From assembly GCA_048213135.1 (NCBI GenBank), contig PS015013.1, positions 107,749 to 156,658 on the forward strand: a stretch of 48,910 nt of DNA. The letters are read 5' to 3'. Within the stretch, counting starts at the first letter, position 1, and the number at the start of each line of letters is the position of its first letter. The position numbers and the translations under genes are program-made. Positions 33,201 to 48,093 of this stretch are shown one piece after another. The stretch comes from Reclinomonas americana ATCC 50394 (taxonomy: Eukaryota > Jakobida > Jakobea > Jakobida). The notes beneath the pieces were generated by a model. It was given only the letters and a program-made list of their open reading frames with translations, was not told where the DNA came from and ran no database searches.

Positions 33201-36200
33201 TACTCGAACCACTTTGTGGCGCTGGTCGCTCGCGCTCCCGGCTTCAAGGACACGAACTTCCCGTGCCTGACCGCCAAGTTCGAGCTGGTGGCCACGATTG
33301 CGCCGCGTTGCGCCACCATCAGCCGTCGCTCTGCGTCGACAGTGGTGTCTGGTGAGGGAGCGAAAGTGAGAGTGCCTGCGTACCATCGCGATCTCACGCA
33401 CTGTGTGATGCAGGTCTCGCCGACAAGATCTCCGATCCGAAGCTCAAGGGCGTTCCCGGCCGCTGCCTGATGGCACTGTCGGAAGCCGTGACGCCGCGCT
33501 ACGTGGCCGGAGTACTGCTGCGCAATGTCGATGGAGCCAAGTGCGTACGCAACTCGGTCAAGTGAGCGAAATGCCGGTGACTCACTTTGATTTCGTCGCA
33601 GGAACCCCAAGGTCATTTCGTCGGCATTAGAGTGGCTCAACGAGGCGCTGGACGACTTCACGCCCGCCATGTTCGACATCCGCACCTTGATTGACACGAC
33701 CAAGAAGTGTCTCATTGAGCAGACAAACCCGGCGGTCAAGGCCGCCTGCATTGCCATTGTGGGCACGCTGCGCAAGTTGCGTCTGAGACACACACACACA
33801 TTCATGTTGATGATTACCGGTGTCGTGCGTGCTCATGCGAGGCTCGTCGACAGGCATCTCGGTCCGCCAGTGGCCGATTTCTTTGCGGGCCTCCCTGCTG
33901 CGCAGCAGCAAGTCGTCGATCGCGAAATTGCGCGCATTGCCGAGGAGTTCCCCACGCCGCTCGCTCTGGCCGGTGAAGGACCGAAGCGATCTGTGCATGC
34001 TCCGGGTGCGGAGAATGTGGTGCTCGGCGGAGCAGGAGGTGAGATTCCGAGCAGTGCTCGTTGCTTCGCACTGCTTGTCACTCACCGCTGACTCTTGCAG
34101 GTGACTTGCTTCCTCGCAACGATATCACGAACGAGATCAAGGCTCGCACGCTCGCCATTATTGTGGAGGAGAAGGAGAAGTGGCAAGACCGCGTGGCGGC
34201 CTTGAAGGAGATCGAGGGCATCTTCAACGCCGCCGGCAACCGCATTTGCGGCAGCATTGGCGAACTCGTGCGCTCCATCAAGCGCTGCCTCAGCGCCAAG
34301 AACCTCAATGTGGTCTCCTCGTCGCTCCAGCTACTGGCGTTGACGGTGACGGCCTACGGTCCCGACTTTGACAAGTACGTCAAGGTGGTGCTGGGTGCGA
34401 CGATGCAGAAGCTGGGTGACGCCAAGACACACATTCGTGCGGCCGCTCTGGCCGTTGTGGATGCGTGCGCCGCCGAAGTGCAGTTTGACCATTTGGTACG
34501 TGGTGGGGTGAGATGAGTTTTCTGTTGTTGCACGACGGCTGACACGGGAGGGTGATGCAGATTGCCGATGCCGCCGCCAGCTTGGCCAACGAGTCGCCAG
34601 TGTTGCGAGTCGAGCTGTGCCAGTTCTTGCTGAAGAACATGCAGGCACTGTACTCGGAGCACGTGCAGCTGGGCCCACTGGTGAAGCCAGTTATCAATCT
34701 GTTGTCGGTGCGTCACACTCTTGTCGTCGAGTCGCTAAAGATGGCGAGCTGTCGCAAATCTGTTGACAATGAGTGTGTGTGCGCGCACGCAGGATCGCTC
34801 CCCCGACGTGCGCCGTGTGGGCAGCGAGCTCATGGTGCCAATCATTCACCGTGTTGGCGTCGAGTCCGTCCGCCGTGCTGTGCGCGACCTGAAGACCGCC
34901 GTGCAGCAGTTGGTGTCGCCGGTGGTGGAGCGCTGTGCGTCACAGCCTGTTCCCGACGGCATCATGCTGCCGACGCACTCGGATGCCGACCACTCGGCGG
35001 CCACCCCGTCGTCGGCGTCGTCTTCGCACACATCGTCAAGCGTCACCACCACAACAACGACCACCACTACTGCGCCGACTGCGACACTGGGCAAGTCCAC
35101 TGCCGCCGACTCGGACAAGGAGAATCGTCCAAACACAGCCGGCAGCATGTCGGCCACTGGCTCGGTGACTGCGCGTGGCAGCGGAGGCGCAGCACGTGGT
35201 GCTCGTCCGGTGAGTGTGTTCTGTTCCGTCGTGCAGTTTGTGTGTCTCTAGTTGGCCAGACCATAGACAGCGCATTGTCTTTTGCTTCTCCTATTCGCCG
35301 TCTGTCACACTCGTGTTCACATTGCTCTGTGTATGTGTGTGTATGTGTGTTTGTGCTCTTTTTGTGTTTTCCCCTTGTAATCGACCAGATGAAGGGCCTT
35401 AACAACGTGTGCCCACCGTCGTCCACGCAGGCTCCTGCCCGAAAGGCATCGGCACCGAACGTGGGCACGTCGGCGGCCATTGAGAAGGCGGCGGCTTTCA
35501 AGGCCAATGATCAAAAGGTGAGCGATCGATCATCGCCGTGTGCGCCCCTGCACGGCATTCCTCCTCATGCTGGTGTTGTGCAGGAAGCACGCGCTCGCCG
35601 TGAGCGCAAGATCAAGTGGCAGTTTGAGGAGCCGCGCCCCGAGTTTGTCGGTGTGTATGTGTGCTGTTTGTGCTGCCGTCAATCGTCACAACTTGCTGAA
35701 TGCGAAACAACAACAACAACAACAATAACAACACAGAGATGCTGCGTGAACAACTGACCGCCTGCGTGAGCGAAGGAATTCTCGGCAAGATGATGTCGAA
35801 CGATTTCAAGCTGCACGTTGAGGCGCTGGCAGACATGCAGGCGTCACTCACGACCCAAGCAGAGGAGGTCATCCAGTCGCTGGACGCCATTCTCAAGTGG
35901 TGCTCCCTGCGCATGTTTGACTCGAACACGACGCCGGTGATGAAGACGATTGAGTTTGTGTCGGCCCTGTTTGCCATGCTGGCACAACACCAGTTGCGTC
36001 TGCGAGGATGCGCACAACGAGCACGAAGCCGCCTTTCTTGCCTCTGACTCATTCTGCGATCGCCACGCAGATATGTGCTGTCGGAGTTCGAGAGCTACTT
36101 GTTCCTGCCGTTCTTCATTGACCGCCTTGGTTCCAACAATGCACACGTTCGCGCTGCCATGAAGGAGCTTGTCAAGGTGTGAACACGGCACTGAGTATGC

Positions 36201-39200
36201 GTTAGCCGTGCAAAGTAATTCTGACCCATCTCTGCTCAGCTGTCGCATGACGTCTGCAACACGTTCCGTCTGTTCACCTACATCATGCGCGGATTGGAGA
36301 GCAAGAACTCCAAGACGCGTGCCGATTGTATCGAGGAGGCCACTGTCATGGCCCAGAAGTACGGTTTGGCGGGCGTGGCGCAGAATCCGGAGCGCGTCCT
36401 GCGTTCGGTCACCGCCAACCTCAAGGATCGCGACAACAACGTGCGACAAGTCACGCTTGCGTTCACCGAAATCGCCTATGCGCAGCTCGGTATGTTGGAC
36501 GCGCACACTTCACTCTCCCGCTGTTGTCTCTAAAACAGTGCGTGCCACCAACGCAGGCGAGGACATGTGGCGGTCATTGAAGGCGCTGCCGGATCCACAC
36601 AAGGCCATGATCGAGGAGCGTCTCAAGTACTCGCATGTGGTGCCGGGCTCGATGGCCAGTGGCGCACAAGCAGCACAGGCGGCCGATGAAGACACGGCTC
36701 AGTCGGGCTCGCTGTTCTCTTCCGACGACGAGGACGACGATGGCGAGGCGGAGGAGCAACCGACCCGCGGCTTTGGCGGTGCAGCTGCTCGTCTGCCGGC
36801 GGCGGCTCGCGGTTTGCCCGGCAGTGTGCTGGCGCAGCACATTCGTGCGCAGTCCACCGAGTCGCACGACTCATTCGGCAGCAGCCTGGCCGATCACGCC
36901 CCAGCTCACGTTGCCATGGGTCCGCCGGCGCCAGTGTCGTCGATGCATGCAGTGTCGCGGTCGATTGGCTCGACTCCTGTCAGTCAGTCGGGAGACGAGG
37001 TGATGCACCCGATGGGACCACCGGTGCCGGTGATGCAGCAGCAGTCGTCGCAGCCGGCACTGCGGCGTGTCGACGAAACCCCACAAGTTCCCTCGCGCCG
37101 TGCCTTTACTCCGCAGTTTGACGAGGCACCGACTCCGCAGTTGCCGTATCGCGCAGCCAAGTGCGTCAACATGTGTTTTGTCGTTCGTGGCGAGGTCACT
37201 CTTGCTCACCCACTGGGGTTTTATGACACAGTTTGGTGGGTCTTCGCGTGGTCGAGGAGGATCGCAGTCCGGTCGACTTGATCAGCGAGTTGATGAGCAG
37301 CACCGACGACGACGCCGTGGTGGAGAGTCTGCGACGAGTGTGCAACAAGCTCAACTCGGAGGAGCAGTCGATCTTGCCTGTGGTGCAGCAGCTGGTCAAC
37401 GCGTTGACCTTGCAGCTCCAGCGCGGATTCTCGAGCACCCGCGACTTCCCGCAGCGCATGTGCAAGTACGCGCTGAATACGCTCATGCAATTGTTCTCGC
37501 GCAAGACGATTGCGGCGGCGGTCACCAGCGAGTCGCAGAGTGCCCTGGTGCACGAGTTGCTCAAGGTAATTGCGGTTTCACTGCCAGTTCCTCCCTTTAC
37601 TCTATAGTCTGTCAGTCTGACCCCACGCCCTGCAGCGTCTGCTGGACCCGAATCTCACGGACCTGCCCGATGGCCAGACGCTTCTGCGCGGCCTCAACAC
37701 GCTGATGCACAAGTTGTTGGAGAACAGCGACCCGAATATTTCATTCGGCACGCTGTTCGGCATCCTCAGCTCGTGCCTTAACGAGCACCTGCATACCAAC
37801 GACGGCAACGGTGACGCTGAGTCGCCGGAGAACAAGACCATCGAGTTGCTGGCCAAGTGCATTCTGCGCATGACCAAGAGCATCCGCCAGACCGACCGTG
37901 GAGTCGATCTGGCGGCCATTCTCAAGCAGCTGCACGCGTTCTTTGTCGCCCACCCGCCACACACGATCAAGAACCGCTACAATGACCTGCCGATCCGCAC
38001 GGCCAAGACCGTGATCAACGAGCTGGTGCGGTGTCACGGTACACGCGTTCTGGAAGTGTGCGACGGTTTGCTGGCTGCCAGCGAGCTGGAGCACTCTGAC
38101 GAGGAACCCATTATTCGCCAATACGTCGACATGATGATCCGCAACAATGCTACTCGGCACGGCTCTGGTGGTGCGTGCGCGTTCTTGTCATTATCTCTCA
38201 CTAGATGGTGTGCTGACCGACGCCTGCGCTGCTCCACAGATTCGTCGGCCTCGTCATCCTCCGACAGGCCGCCATTAGCGTCTGCCGGCAGCTCTGGTAG
38301 CATCACCGGCACCGCCGTGTCGACCATGCCGACTGCCAACGGCGATGGGCGACCAACGACGGCGCCAGCGCGCATCGACGACACTGCTGCGGCTGGTTTG
38401 CCGGCGCAGGAAGACGGTGCGACCGACGGTGACGATGCAATCTCTGCTGCGCAACAGGACGCACAGCAGCAGAATTCGTCGCAGCCGGGCAAGGTGCTGA
38501 CGCCCAACAAGCGTTTGGCTGACATTTTCCGCAAGGTCGGCAACAAGAACACCACCCGCGAGGGACTGCGTGACTTGCACGCATTCCGCCTCGACAACCC
38601 AGACGCCAACCTCAATCCTTTCCTGGAGAAGATGTCCAAGCCCTTCCAGCAGTACATTTGGAGGAACTTGGAGAAGTTGGAGAAGGTCTCGGAAGACCGC
38701 CGCAATCGCTCGAGCATCATTGCTTCGGGTGACGGTGGTGACGTGTCGTCGCCGTCTGCCGCCGGCCCCATGCCCGCTGCATCCGCGCTGCCACCAGCAC
38801 CGGGACCCGCGTCATTTACGCCATCACGCACGTTGCCGTCGAGACCGTCGACGGCGAGCGCTGCGGCCCCGCCAATGCGCACATCGGCCGCCGAACTGGC
38901 CGAGATCAAGAACCGCCTCGACAGCCTGCGGCAGAACAAGCGTTGCGTGAATGCGGGAAGCGCATGAAAAAAATTGTTTGTTCGTGCACTCACTGTGCCG
39001 TGTTCTGTATGTACAACAGCCACGAGCCAGTCGGTGGCCCTGGATCCACCAGTGTCGTCAGTGATGGCCGCGAACGCCAATGCCAACGCGGCCAGTGCTG
39101 CTGCCTCCATTGGCTCACCGGCCGTCGATTCCAGTGCCGTGCTCGAGCGTTCGCGCCGGCTCTTGATGAAGTTGGCCGAGTCGCAACAGCAACACCAGCG

Positions 39201-39444
39201 TCCAGGCTCAACCTCACCATCACCGGCAACGTCGGTGGCGTCGGAGGATGGAATGGGTTCGGCACCGAACTCGCGACCGTCGTCGGCACTCGGTGCCGCG
39301 TCGCCCATTCCGCGAAATCCGTCGCCAGTGTCGATGCACTCGATGGCCAGCCTGGATGAGCAGACTCCGGCGTCCCCGGACCCGACCAAGAGCAAGCCGT
39401 CGTTGGCCGATATCAAGGCCCGACTGGCACGGTTCCGCAAGTGA
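30269..39444 (+). CDS. CKAP5: XMAP215/CKAP5 family microtubule polymerase (five TOG domains)
   Basis: Starts MDAEDTSAAETG at 30269; stops at 39442-39444; well over 20 exons. TOG1 begins with SKNWRTRAAAFDEVKKAF, but its middle lies on a contig in the wrong orientation (30814-31196) and resumes with AELEALFE at 31309. TOG2 (31632 to about 32400) starts QAKKWSDKKQALDEF. TOG3 spans about 32990-33900 (MEDLTTLVAGLGDDV). TOG4 spans about 34120-34970 (DLLPRNDITNEIKA). TOG5 spans about 35739-36590 (DAILKWCSLRMFDSN, RGLESKNSKTRADC). Ser/Pro-rich linkers lie between them, and a conserved C-terminal helical domain (about 37260-38160, DLISELMSS) and tail follow. The protein adds tubulin at growing plus ends and acts at spindle poles. 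Several introns use GTTGCG donors (30353, 32737, 33776, 35993, 38942). Confidence 0.93.
30727..30813. other. Assembly gap (87 N)
   Basis: Left border of the small inverted contig inside CKAP5. It follows a CT-rich intron stretch. Confidence 0.99.
30814..31196 (-). other. Inverted contig: TOG1 coding sequence on the wrong strand within CKAP5
   Basis: Between two N runs, the minus strand is open and reads VAPEIAPSVVEKCLGGRPTT, KAVEVLKLLVQLEV, KQPKIAASAVQLLVEVVREF and CVEVHKWLGTPPLAPVLDAM. This is the missing middle of a TOG1 domain, while exons on both sides of it lie on the plus strand. After flipping, its last codon (CG plus the first base at 31309) continues directly into AELEALFE with no frame shift. 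I read this as a scaffolding error, because both breakpoints coincide with gaps. Confidence 0.9.
31197..31308. other. Assembly gap (112 N)
   Basis: Right border of the small inverted contig inside CKAP5. The reading frame suggests that little or no coding sequence is missing at this join once the contig is flipped. Confidence 0.99.
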
Positions 39445-39943
39445 GCGAGACGAAAGGGAGGGAGGGAGTGAGTGTTAATGTTTCAATGGTTTGGGGCTTT
39501 TTTGCGGATGGTCGCATCGAATGTGGATGCAGCAGCGTGTTGGACGCGCGGCGTGCATTCTTGTATCGCACCTGAAGTATGGGAGAGTGTACACACGCGA
39601 TGGTTGCCTGGAAACGCGACAACGAGGCGCAAAGTTGTGATTTCACGACGTTTTACGAAGCCTCACGCGACTACTACTTTCGGTTGTATGCACAATAGGA
39701 CGAGGGATTCTTGACAGAGAAAAGGGAGGAGCGAAGACGAGTAGGAGCAAAGCACACACACACACAGAACAGGAAACAAATGCATACATATTTTTGTGGC
39801 AACATGGACAAGCAGACGGACAAGGCGACAGGCAGACAGGAGAGATGCACCATGCAACACAGTTGTGCATGTTCATCCTCCAGTCCCGCCGCCGCCCTTG
39901 CCGCATCGGCCCCACACCCCGTGATAGCAGAACGAATTCCGCT
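39445..39943. other. Convergent intergenic region (499 bp)
   Basis: Lies between the CKAP5 stop (+) and the kinase stop (-). I see no supported ORF or RNA gene. The left part is AT-richer and the right part has a (CA)n tract near 39755. It presumably holds both 3' untranslated regions. Confidence 0.5.
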
Positions 39944-42547
<2,604 letters not shown>

Positions 42548-43000
42548 GAGGTGAGCGACACAGCGACAGCGTGCCGGTTGAGCGGCCGGATCACTGAATG
42601 TAAATGAAGGGAATTGAGAGTTGACTCCAACGAGGCCTGCCGGTGCACAGGTTCTCCGGGTGCGAAAGAATACGCGGAGGGATGCGGCATAGGTGGATCT
42701 GCCGCGATCGTGTCGGAAGATTGCAAGTTGGCGTCAATTTTTGCAGTTGTTTCCGGACCCGGCTTTCCCAGCTCGCCGACTGGCTGGCTGGCCTTCCACC
42801 CCAAGCTTCTACGCTCTACGATACAACTGTTACCTCTAAGAGCGCTCTCGTCATCCTGTGAGTATTTTCTGTGCTTGTAGTTGTTGTTTGTATTTCACAT
42901 GAACAGGATTCCTTCTTGCTTCTCTCTCGTACATCAACGCACAGTGCGTGCGGGTCATTGGCTAACGCACTGGCGGATCTCTCTCTCTTTCCTGTGACAC
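42548..43000. promoter_or_regulatory. Spacer between NCAPH2 stop and NDR kinase start (453 bp)
   Basis: Both neighbours are on the minus strand, so this holds the NCAPH2 3' region and the kinase promoter. The minus strand stays open over 42526-42804, but the product (GWKASQPVGELGKPGPETT and onward) has no domain character. A possible splice from the NCAPH2 end into 42860 is discussed with that gene. No RNA gene or repeat was seen. Confidence 0.4.
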
Positions 43001-45684
43001 TCACGGGGCATCAAAGTCCACGTGGCGATAGTTTGGATCCAGCACTTGAATGCGGAAACCGTTGTCCACGACACCCTTCGCGTGCTGCAAGTCCACATTG
43101 CCGGCGTTGGCCTGCAGAGAGGTCAGTAAATCAACAGTGCATGCTAGAAGCGAGTTGCACCTAAGTCTCATACCAGTTGCAGCACGGCCAAAAAGGTGCG
43201 CGCCACCTCAAATCGTGGTGGTGGTCGCTCGTCTTCGTCGCTCCGTACCGCCTCGGCAAAACCAACACCGCGCTCTGCGAACAGGCGTCAGTCAAGTCGA
43301 TCGCGAGAGAACAGCTTGCGTATAAAGTGCTCGCACTCAACTCTCTGCGCCCTTGCCAGACAGTGTGCCGAGCACGCGTGAGCCGTACTGCTCAATGGCG
43401 AATGGATCGTGCGTCTCTTCCTCGTCAATCCGCTCCCGAATGTAGCGCTGCCAGCTGTTTACCCGCTGCGTCAGCTGCGTTTCCACGGCGTACTTTTCGG
43501 CCTCGGACATGTATGCGGCCTGCGACAGCCAACAAAGTGAGCACAAAAAGAGTGCACATTGTCAACCCGTGCACGACACGCAACGACATGCTTGCGACAT
43601 AGTTGCTCGTATGTGATGCTGCCCATGTCGCCCATGTCGTCGTGGCCACTTCCGTGCAACTGTTGCCATGCTCGAGCACGTCCCATCTGCCAGCAACACA
43701 TCAGATACTGTGGTCTTGCTTCGTGTTCATCTGTGTGCACACACGCACCGACTGCGATCCTGCCTCGTCCATCTGGAATTCGGCATCCCAGTCCTCAAAT
43801 CCCGACGCTCCACCACTCTGCTTCTCCAAATCGCCCGCGGCTGCGCCTGCTGCCTTCTCACCCCAGTACACCTCTGCTGCATCCATGTCACCACCGCCAC
43901 CACCGTAGTCGTAGTCGTCCACGTCGTCGTACTCGTCGTCGTCGTCAAAGTCGGACTGCGCCACAATCACACCAAATGGATTGACGCCAGCGTTCTCCTT
44001 GCCACCCTGTTTTTTCCCCTCATTGTTAGCACTGGCGACAAACATATGCACGCTGGAGAAGTGTACGAAACCTGGACGATTCGCATCTGTGGTCGCCGAA
44101 GCTGCTTCCACGCCGTATTCCTCCGCTTCCGTTCCCTCGTCCACCACTCGGTCGGCAAATTCAGCACCTGGGAATATGCGGGTGAGCTTGCGCGGCGCAC
44201 GAACGAGAAAGACTGTCGTGCGAGTGCGCAACGTTGGAGTACAACGGGAGGCCCTTGCCCGAATTGCTGGTGACACTCATCACCGCCGCATGGGCCTTTT
44301 GCAGCTCACGCAGTGGGTTCACGTTGACGGCGGAGATGCCCACAATCGACGCCACTGCAATCGCCGGTGTTACAGTGGGAATTCGTGTGGTACTCTTCTT
44401 GCCCAGCGGCTTCTCCGGCAGCGCCCCATCCTCCAAGCTATCATACAACACCACTTCGTCAGTGACTCAGCGCGTGCATCGTCGCTCTACAAACACACAC
44501 ACCTGTGCGGATCCAGTGGAGCCAGCACATCGATTTGCTCCTCCTCAGGTTCCTGCTTCCACGGCACCTCCATCATGGCCGGCATCTGCGCCAGCACTGG
44601 TGCACCGCCCGCTCGCTCGTCCACCTGGCTGGATGGCAACGCGGCATCCTCCTCTGCGAAACCGGCTTCCGGATAGTGATCGTCGTCGTCGTCGTCGTCA
44701 TGATCGGGGTAGTCGTCATCGTCGTCGTCGCTGCCGTCACGCGCCGCCGCCATTTCACCGGGCGCCACCGGTCGTGGCACGTTGCCGAGAAGTCGCGGGA
44801 AGAAGAGACCCATATCCGAAGGGTCGATCAGCAGCGCACCACTCTCGTGCATGGTTGACGAGCGCACACGCAGTCCATTCGAACCCGGCGACAAACTGCC
44901 GCCCGCATCGTTGCCCTGCGTGTGGTGATCAGCTCATGCGCGGGTCACAGCACCCAGTCACCACACGCCTTCACCTCTCGCAAAATTGCCACAGAGCTCG
45001 GTGTCACACTCCCAATGCCAGCCTCCGACGCCGTGCGCTTGCGTGACGCCAAGATCGATGAAGCGCGCAGACTAATGGCCGCGTCGGTGCTCACTGGAAT
45101 GTCGTCCAGTGGCAGAAACGCTACCTCGCCTGCGTGCGCAAGTTCGGCGTCATCCGCCTCGTCGGCCTCTCCTTCTCCATCACCACCTTTTCGCTGACTG
45201 CTCGCATGCGAATGAGGGCGAGAGGTGATCTACATAAGAACACAAGAAGACACTCACCGCTGATTGACCAAGAAGCTGAGCGTGCGGTTGACCAGCTGGT
45301 ACAACGACTCGATCTTCTTCGAGAGCGCCAGTGTGGATCCCTGAATGAGCAGAGCGGCTGCACGAAATGCATCATCAACATCATCATCATCATCATCAAC
45401 ACACGGTCTCCCTCTCTCGCACACACACCTTCCGCAAAGTTGATCTTTGTCAGCCCACCATCAAACGACACCACCACATGAGACAGCTCCTCGAGGTACT
45501 CCTCGAGTTGTGCGGCCACGTCGACCTTCCACGAGTCGGCCAACTCACTGACGATGTGATCGAATGAGTGATCGATGAGAGATCTCACTCCCAACCACCA
45601 ACACACTCACCGCAGTGGTTTGAGCAGCTCGGCAAACCGATGCTGCTGGCTCTGCTGTGATGAGGAGCCACCTTCGTCGTCCAT
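43001..45684 (-). CDS. NCAPH2: Condensin-2 complex subunit H2 (kleisin gamma)
   Basis: Minus strand; start MDDEGGSSSQQSQQHRFAEL at 45684. First exons 45611-45684, 45429-45547 and 45258-45357 give AELLKPLRELADSWKVDVAA, QLEEYLEELSHVVVSFDGGL, TKINFAEAALLIQGSTLALS and KKIESLYQLVNRTLSFLVNQ, a close match to the NCAPH2 N-terminus. Later segments include FLPLDDIPVSTDAAISL, an acidic middle with LDPHR and LYDSLEDGALPEKPLGKK (the DP..SLE.KP..KG motif), SITYEQLCRKHV, VNSWQRYIRERIDEEETHDP with FAIEQYGSRVL, and the winged-helix end ARTFLAVLQLANAGNVDLQH. I place the stop at 43001-43003 after HVDFDAP. The CCG-TGA there overlaps a GTGAGT donor, so an extra short exon near 42840-42861 is possible. The subunit bridges SMC2/SMC4 heads with the HEAT subunits in condensin II and compacts chromosomes in mitosis. 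Confidence 0.9.
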
Positions 45685-45770
45685 TTCTCTCTCTTCTTTC
45701 TCTCTCTCCCGCCGCACAATCGTAACGGTCAGATTTCTCGGATCGATGAACTGCGAGCCTCAAAAACGCA
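45685..45770. promoter_or_regulatory. 86-bp divergent promoter space (NCAPH2 / snurportin)
   Basis: Start codons at 45684 (-) and 45771 (+) are separated by 86 bp. It contains CT-rich tracts (TTTCTCTCTCTTC) and a GCACAATCGTAACGG stretch but no TATA box. Both core promoters must be confined to this space or extend into the genes. Confidence 0.5.
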
Positions 45771-47998
45771 ATGTCTGAGGCAGCCGCTGCTCCGTCGCTG
45801 ACCGACGGAGATGGGAGTGGCAGTCGCGGACCGCGGCATGCACCCATCAAAGAGCTGATTCAGCGACGATGGTCACAGCGTCGACAGAAGCGGCAGAGTG
45901 ATTTTCTGCTGCGCCAAGAATCGGTTCCGTGTGCAGCTGGCCCCTCTCTCCCTCTCCCTCCTCTCTCTCTCTTTCTGTTGTGATCTCACATCCTTCGTTC
46001 TTTGTGTGAATGAGCAGCTGCGTGCAGCCAAGCTGGCCACTCTGCGACTGGATTACGGGTCGGAGTCGGAGGCTGAGAATGACGACGACGACGACGACGA
46101 CGACGATCGTGGAGGCGTGGGGCGTCGTCGCGGAGGAGGTTTCGTGTGGCATTCTATCCTCTGATCCTCATCCGTCCTCTCATCAGTGGTCTCCCTCCCG
46201 CAGGTCGTCGCCGAGGTGGTGGTGGAGGGCGGCGACACGCCAAGGTCTGCATGCGGTGCCATGTGTTGTCTCGCTTGTTTGTCTCACGTTGAGAGGGATG
46301 CAGGGCGCGGAAGAGGAGGGATGGATGGAAGTTGCTGCGGATGCAGAGGCCGAGGAGGAGGCTGAGGCGCCGGCTCGGGCTCGTCGTCGTGATCGGGAGC
46401 CCTTCATGTTGCCCGAGTGGCTCATCACGCCGCCGTCGGACCTGTGCAGCAGCCTGTCGTGGTTTGTACTGATGCGACCCGAGGGAACTCGTTGTTTTGT
46501 CACTGCGCGAGGCGGACGCACCGTGTCGCGCAAGAAAGACGGTGCGCGCGCGCGCGTGTGTCAGACTGGAGATATTGCTTGTGGGGGTGACTGACATGCT
46601 TCCCCTCCAGGTCGTGTGTTGCATCGCTTCCGAAGCAACTTGCCGGGTGGTGGGGGCGGTCCGATGCCGCTGCCTGGCCGACCGCTGCCACACAATCTCC
46701 AGTCGCTGCGCTTCTCGTCGTCGCCGACGGTTCTCGACTGTGTCTTTTGTCCGCACACCAATCAGTATCTGGTGCTCGATGTGCTGACGTGGCGCGGCAT
46801 GGAGGTGCACCAGTCGCCCTGTCAGTTCCGTTTTGCGTGGATGCAGAGTCACTTGGAGGACTTTTGGGCCGAGAATGCGACGGGAATGCCGCCGCCGACT
46901 ACGGGTGTCGACGTGCAGTCGCCACCGAGTCGCCGCTCCCGTCGTCCGACCATCACCTACTTTCCGGTTACACTTTTGCCGCGCGCAGTCGCCACACCCG
47001 AGTCGGTGACCATGGGTTGCGTGATCTCACTGCAATCTGTATGAACCCGCATCGTCGCCAACAAATGCTGACGCTGTTGTCGTGCAGCCTACACGGAGCA
47101 AGACTGTGGCTTTGTCAAGGACGGCCTGCTCTTCTACCATCGCTATGGCGTGTACACCGACGGCACCTCCCCACTGGTGCTGCTATGGAAGGATCCGGCC
47201 ACGTGCAGCTACTTTGACTCGGTTCGCCAGTCGCCGATTGTTGCGTTCACATTTGCTGCTTTGTTCATCCTCCTATCCCGTTCCACTCACGAACTCGTTA
47301 TACGGGAGCAGGAAGCGCGTCTGCAGATTGATGCCGATCTGCTGTTGGTGACGGGCGACCACCCGCCGGTTCCAGTGGTGCAGCTGACTGCCGAGCAATG
47401 TCCACAGTTGGCCACGCACGTTTATGAGCAGGAACAGATGCGTACGATGCAGCTCGGTGGGCGGGCGAGGCGGCGAAAGCCCAAGCCAGTGGAGCCTGGA
47501 GTGTTTTTGCGAGTCGGTATCGATGCAGCACTGGTGGCCGAGGCGGCGACAGCCATGGGCGCAACCGCAGGCGATGCACCACCGGCGGCGTGCATCGCTG
47601 CCGAGGCTCTCGTGTACGACAGCATACCGCAGGACCAAAAGTCGTTCCCCGACAGGTACGCCTCGTCACCACCGCGCACCGGGGAGTGGGGCGTATTCTC
47701 TCTCCCTCCTTGAACTAACACTTTCTTCGAGTGCAGCTGGAGCAAGATTGTGTTCCAGGCCATTTGCTGTGCGGGCGAAACAATACCAATTGACGAACTG
47801 GTCGCCTGCGTGGAGGCTCCACCACCGGAAGATGAGGTGGAGTGCGGTGCCCTCGCGCCGTCATGGATCGAGGCAGGGGATGCCGACGCAGGAGCGGCAG
47901 CAGAAGAAGAATCATCGCAGATGGTGGTGAGCGGTGCCTCTGCGGCCGCTCCCCTCGACGACTACGGAGCCGGCAGTGGCTCGTGGGGTCCCACCTGA
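45771..47998 (+). CDS. SNUPN: Snurportin-1 (m3G-cap snRNP import adaptor)
   Basis: Eight exons close in phase to 571 residues: 45771-45923, 46018-46138, 46204-46244, 46304-46541, 46611-47015, 47088-47239, 47312-47655, 47737-47998. The N-terminus has a basic importin-beta-binding-like segment (APIKELIQRRWSQRRQKR), then an Asp run and Gly/Arg-rich segment. The cap-binding domain reads LPEWLITPPSDLCSSLSWFV, RPEGTRCFVTARGGRTVSRK, FRSNLPGGGGG, PTVLDCVFCPHTNQYLVLDV, LTWRGMEVHQSPCQFRFAWM and VKDGLLFYHRYGVYTDGTSP, in the same order as animal snurportin. The protein carries trimethylguanosine-capped spliceosomal snRNPs into the nucleus with importin beta. At 571 residues it is much longer than human (360), with acidic and low-complexity insertions and an extended C-terminus. 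Two introns use GTTGCG donors (47016, 47240). Confidence 0.9.
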
Positions 47999-48093
47999 GT
48001 AACATCACACGTACACGTACACATACACACAATAACTCATCCTCCGTTCCGCTTCATTGCCGTCCCCCGTGCGCCACACTTGCGCATCACGCC

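Noticed and set aside
44200-44240. A GTTGCG donor in NCAPH2 after PLYSN
   Set aside because: Using it gives the wrong phase for the next exon. A donor slightly further on (GTCTTT after SHD) closes the frame, so this site was not counted in the GTTGCG class.
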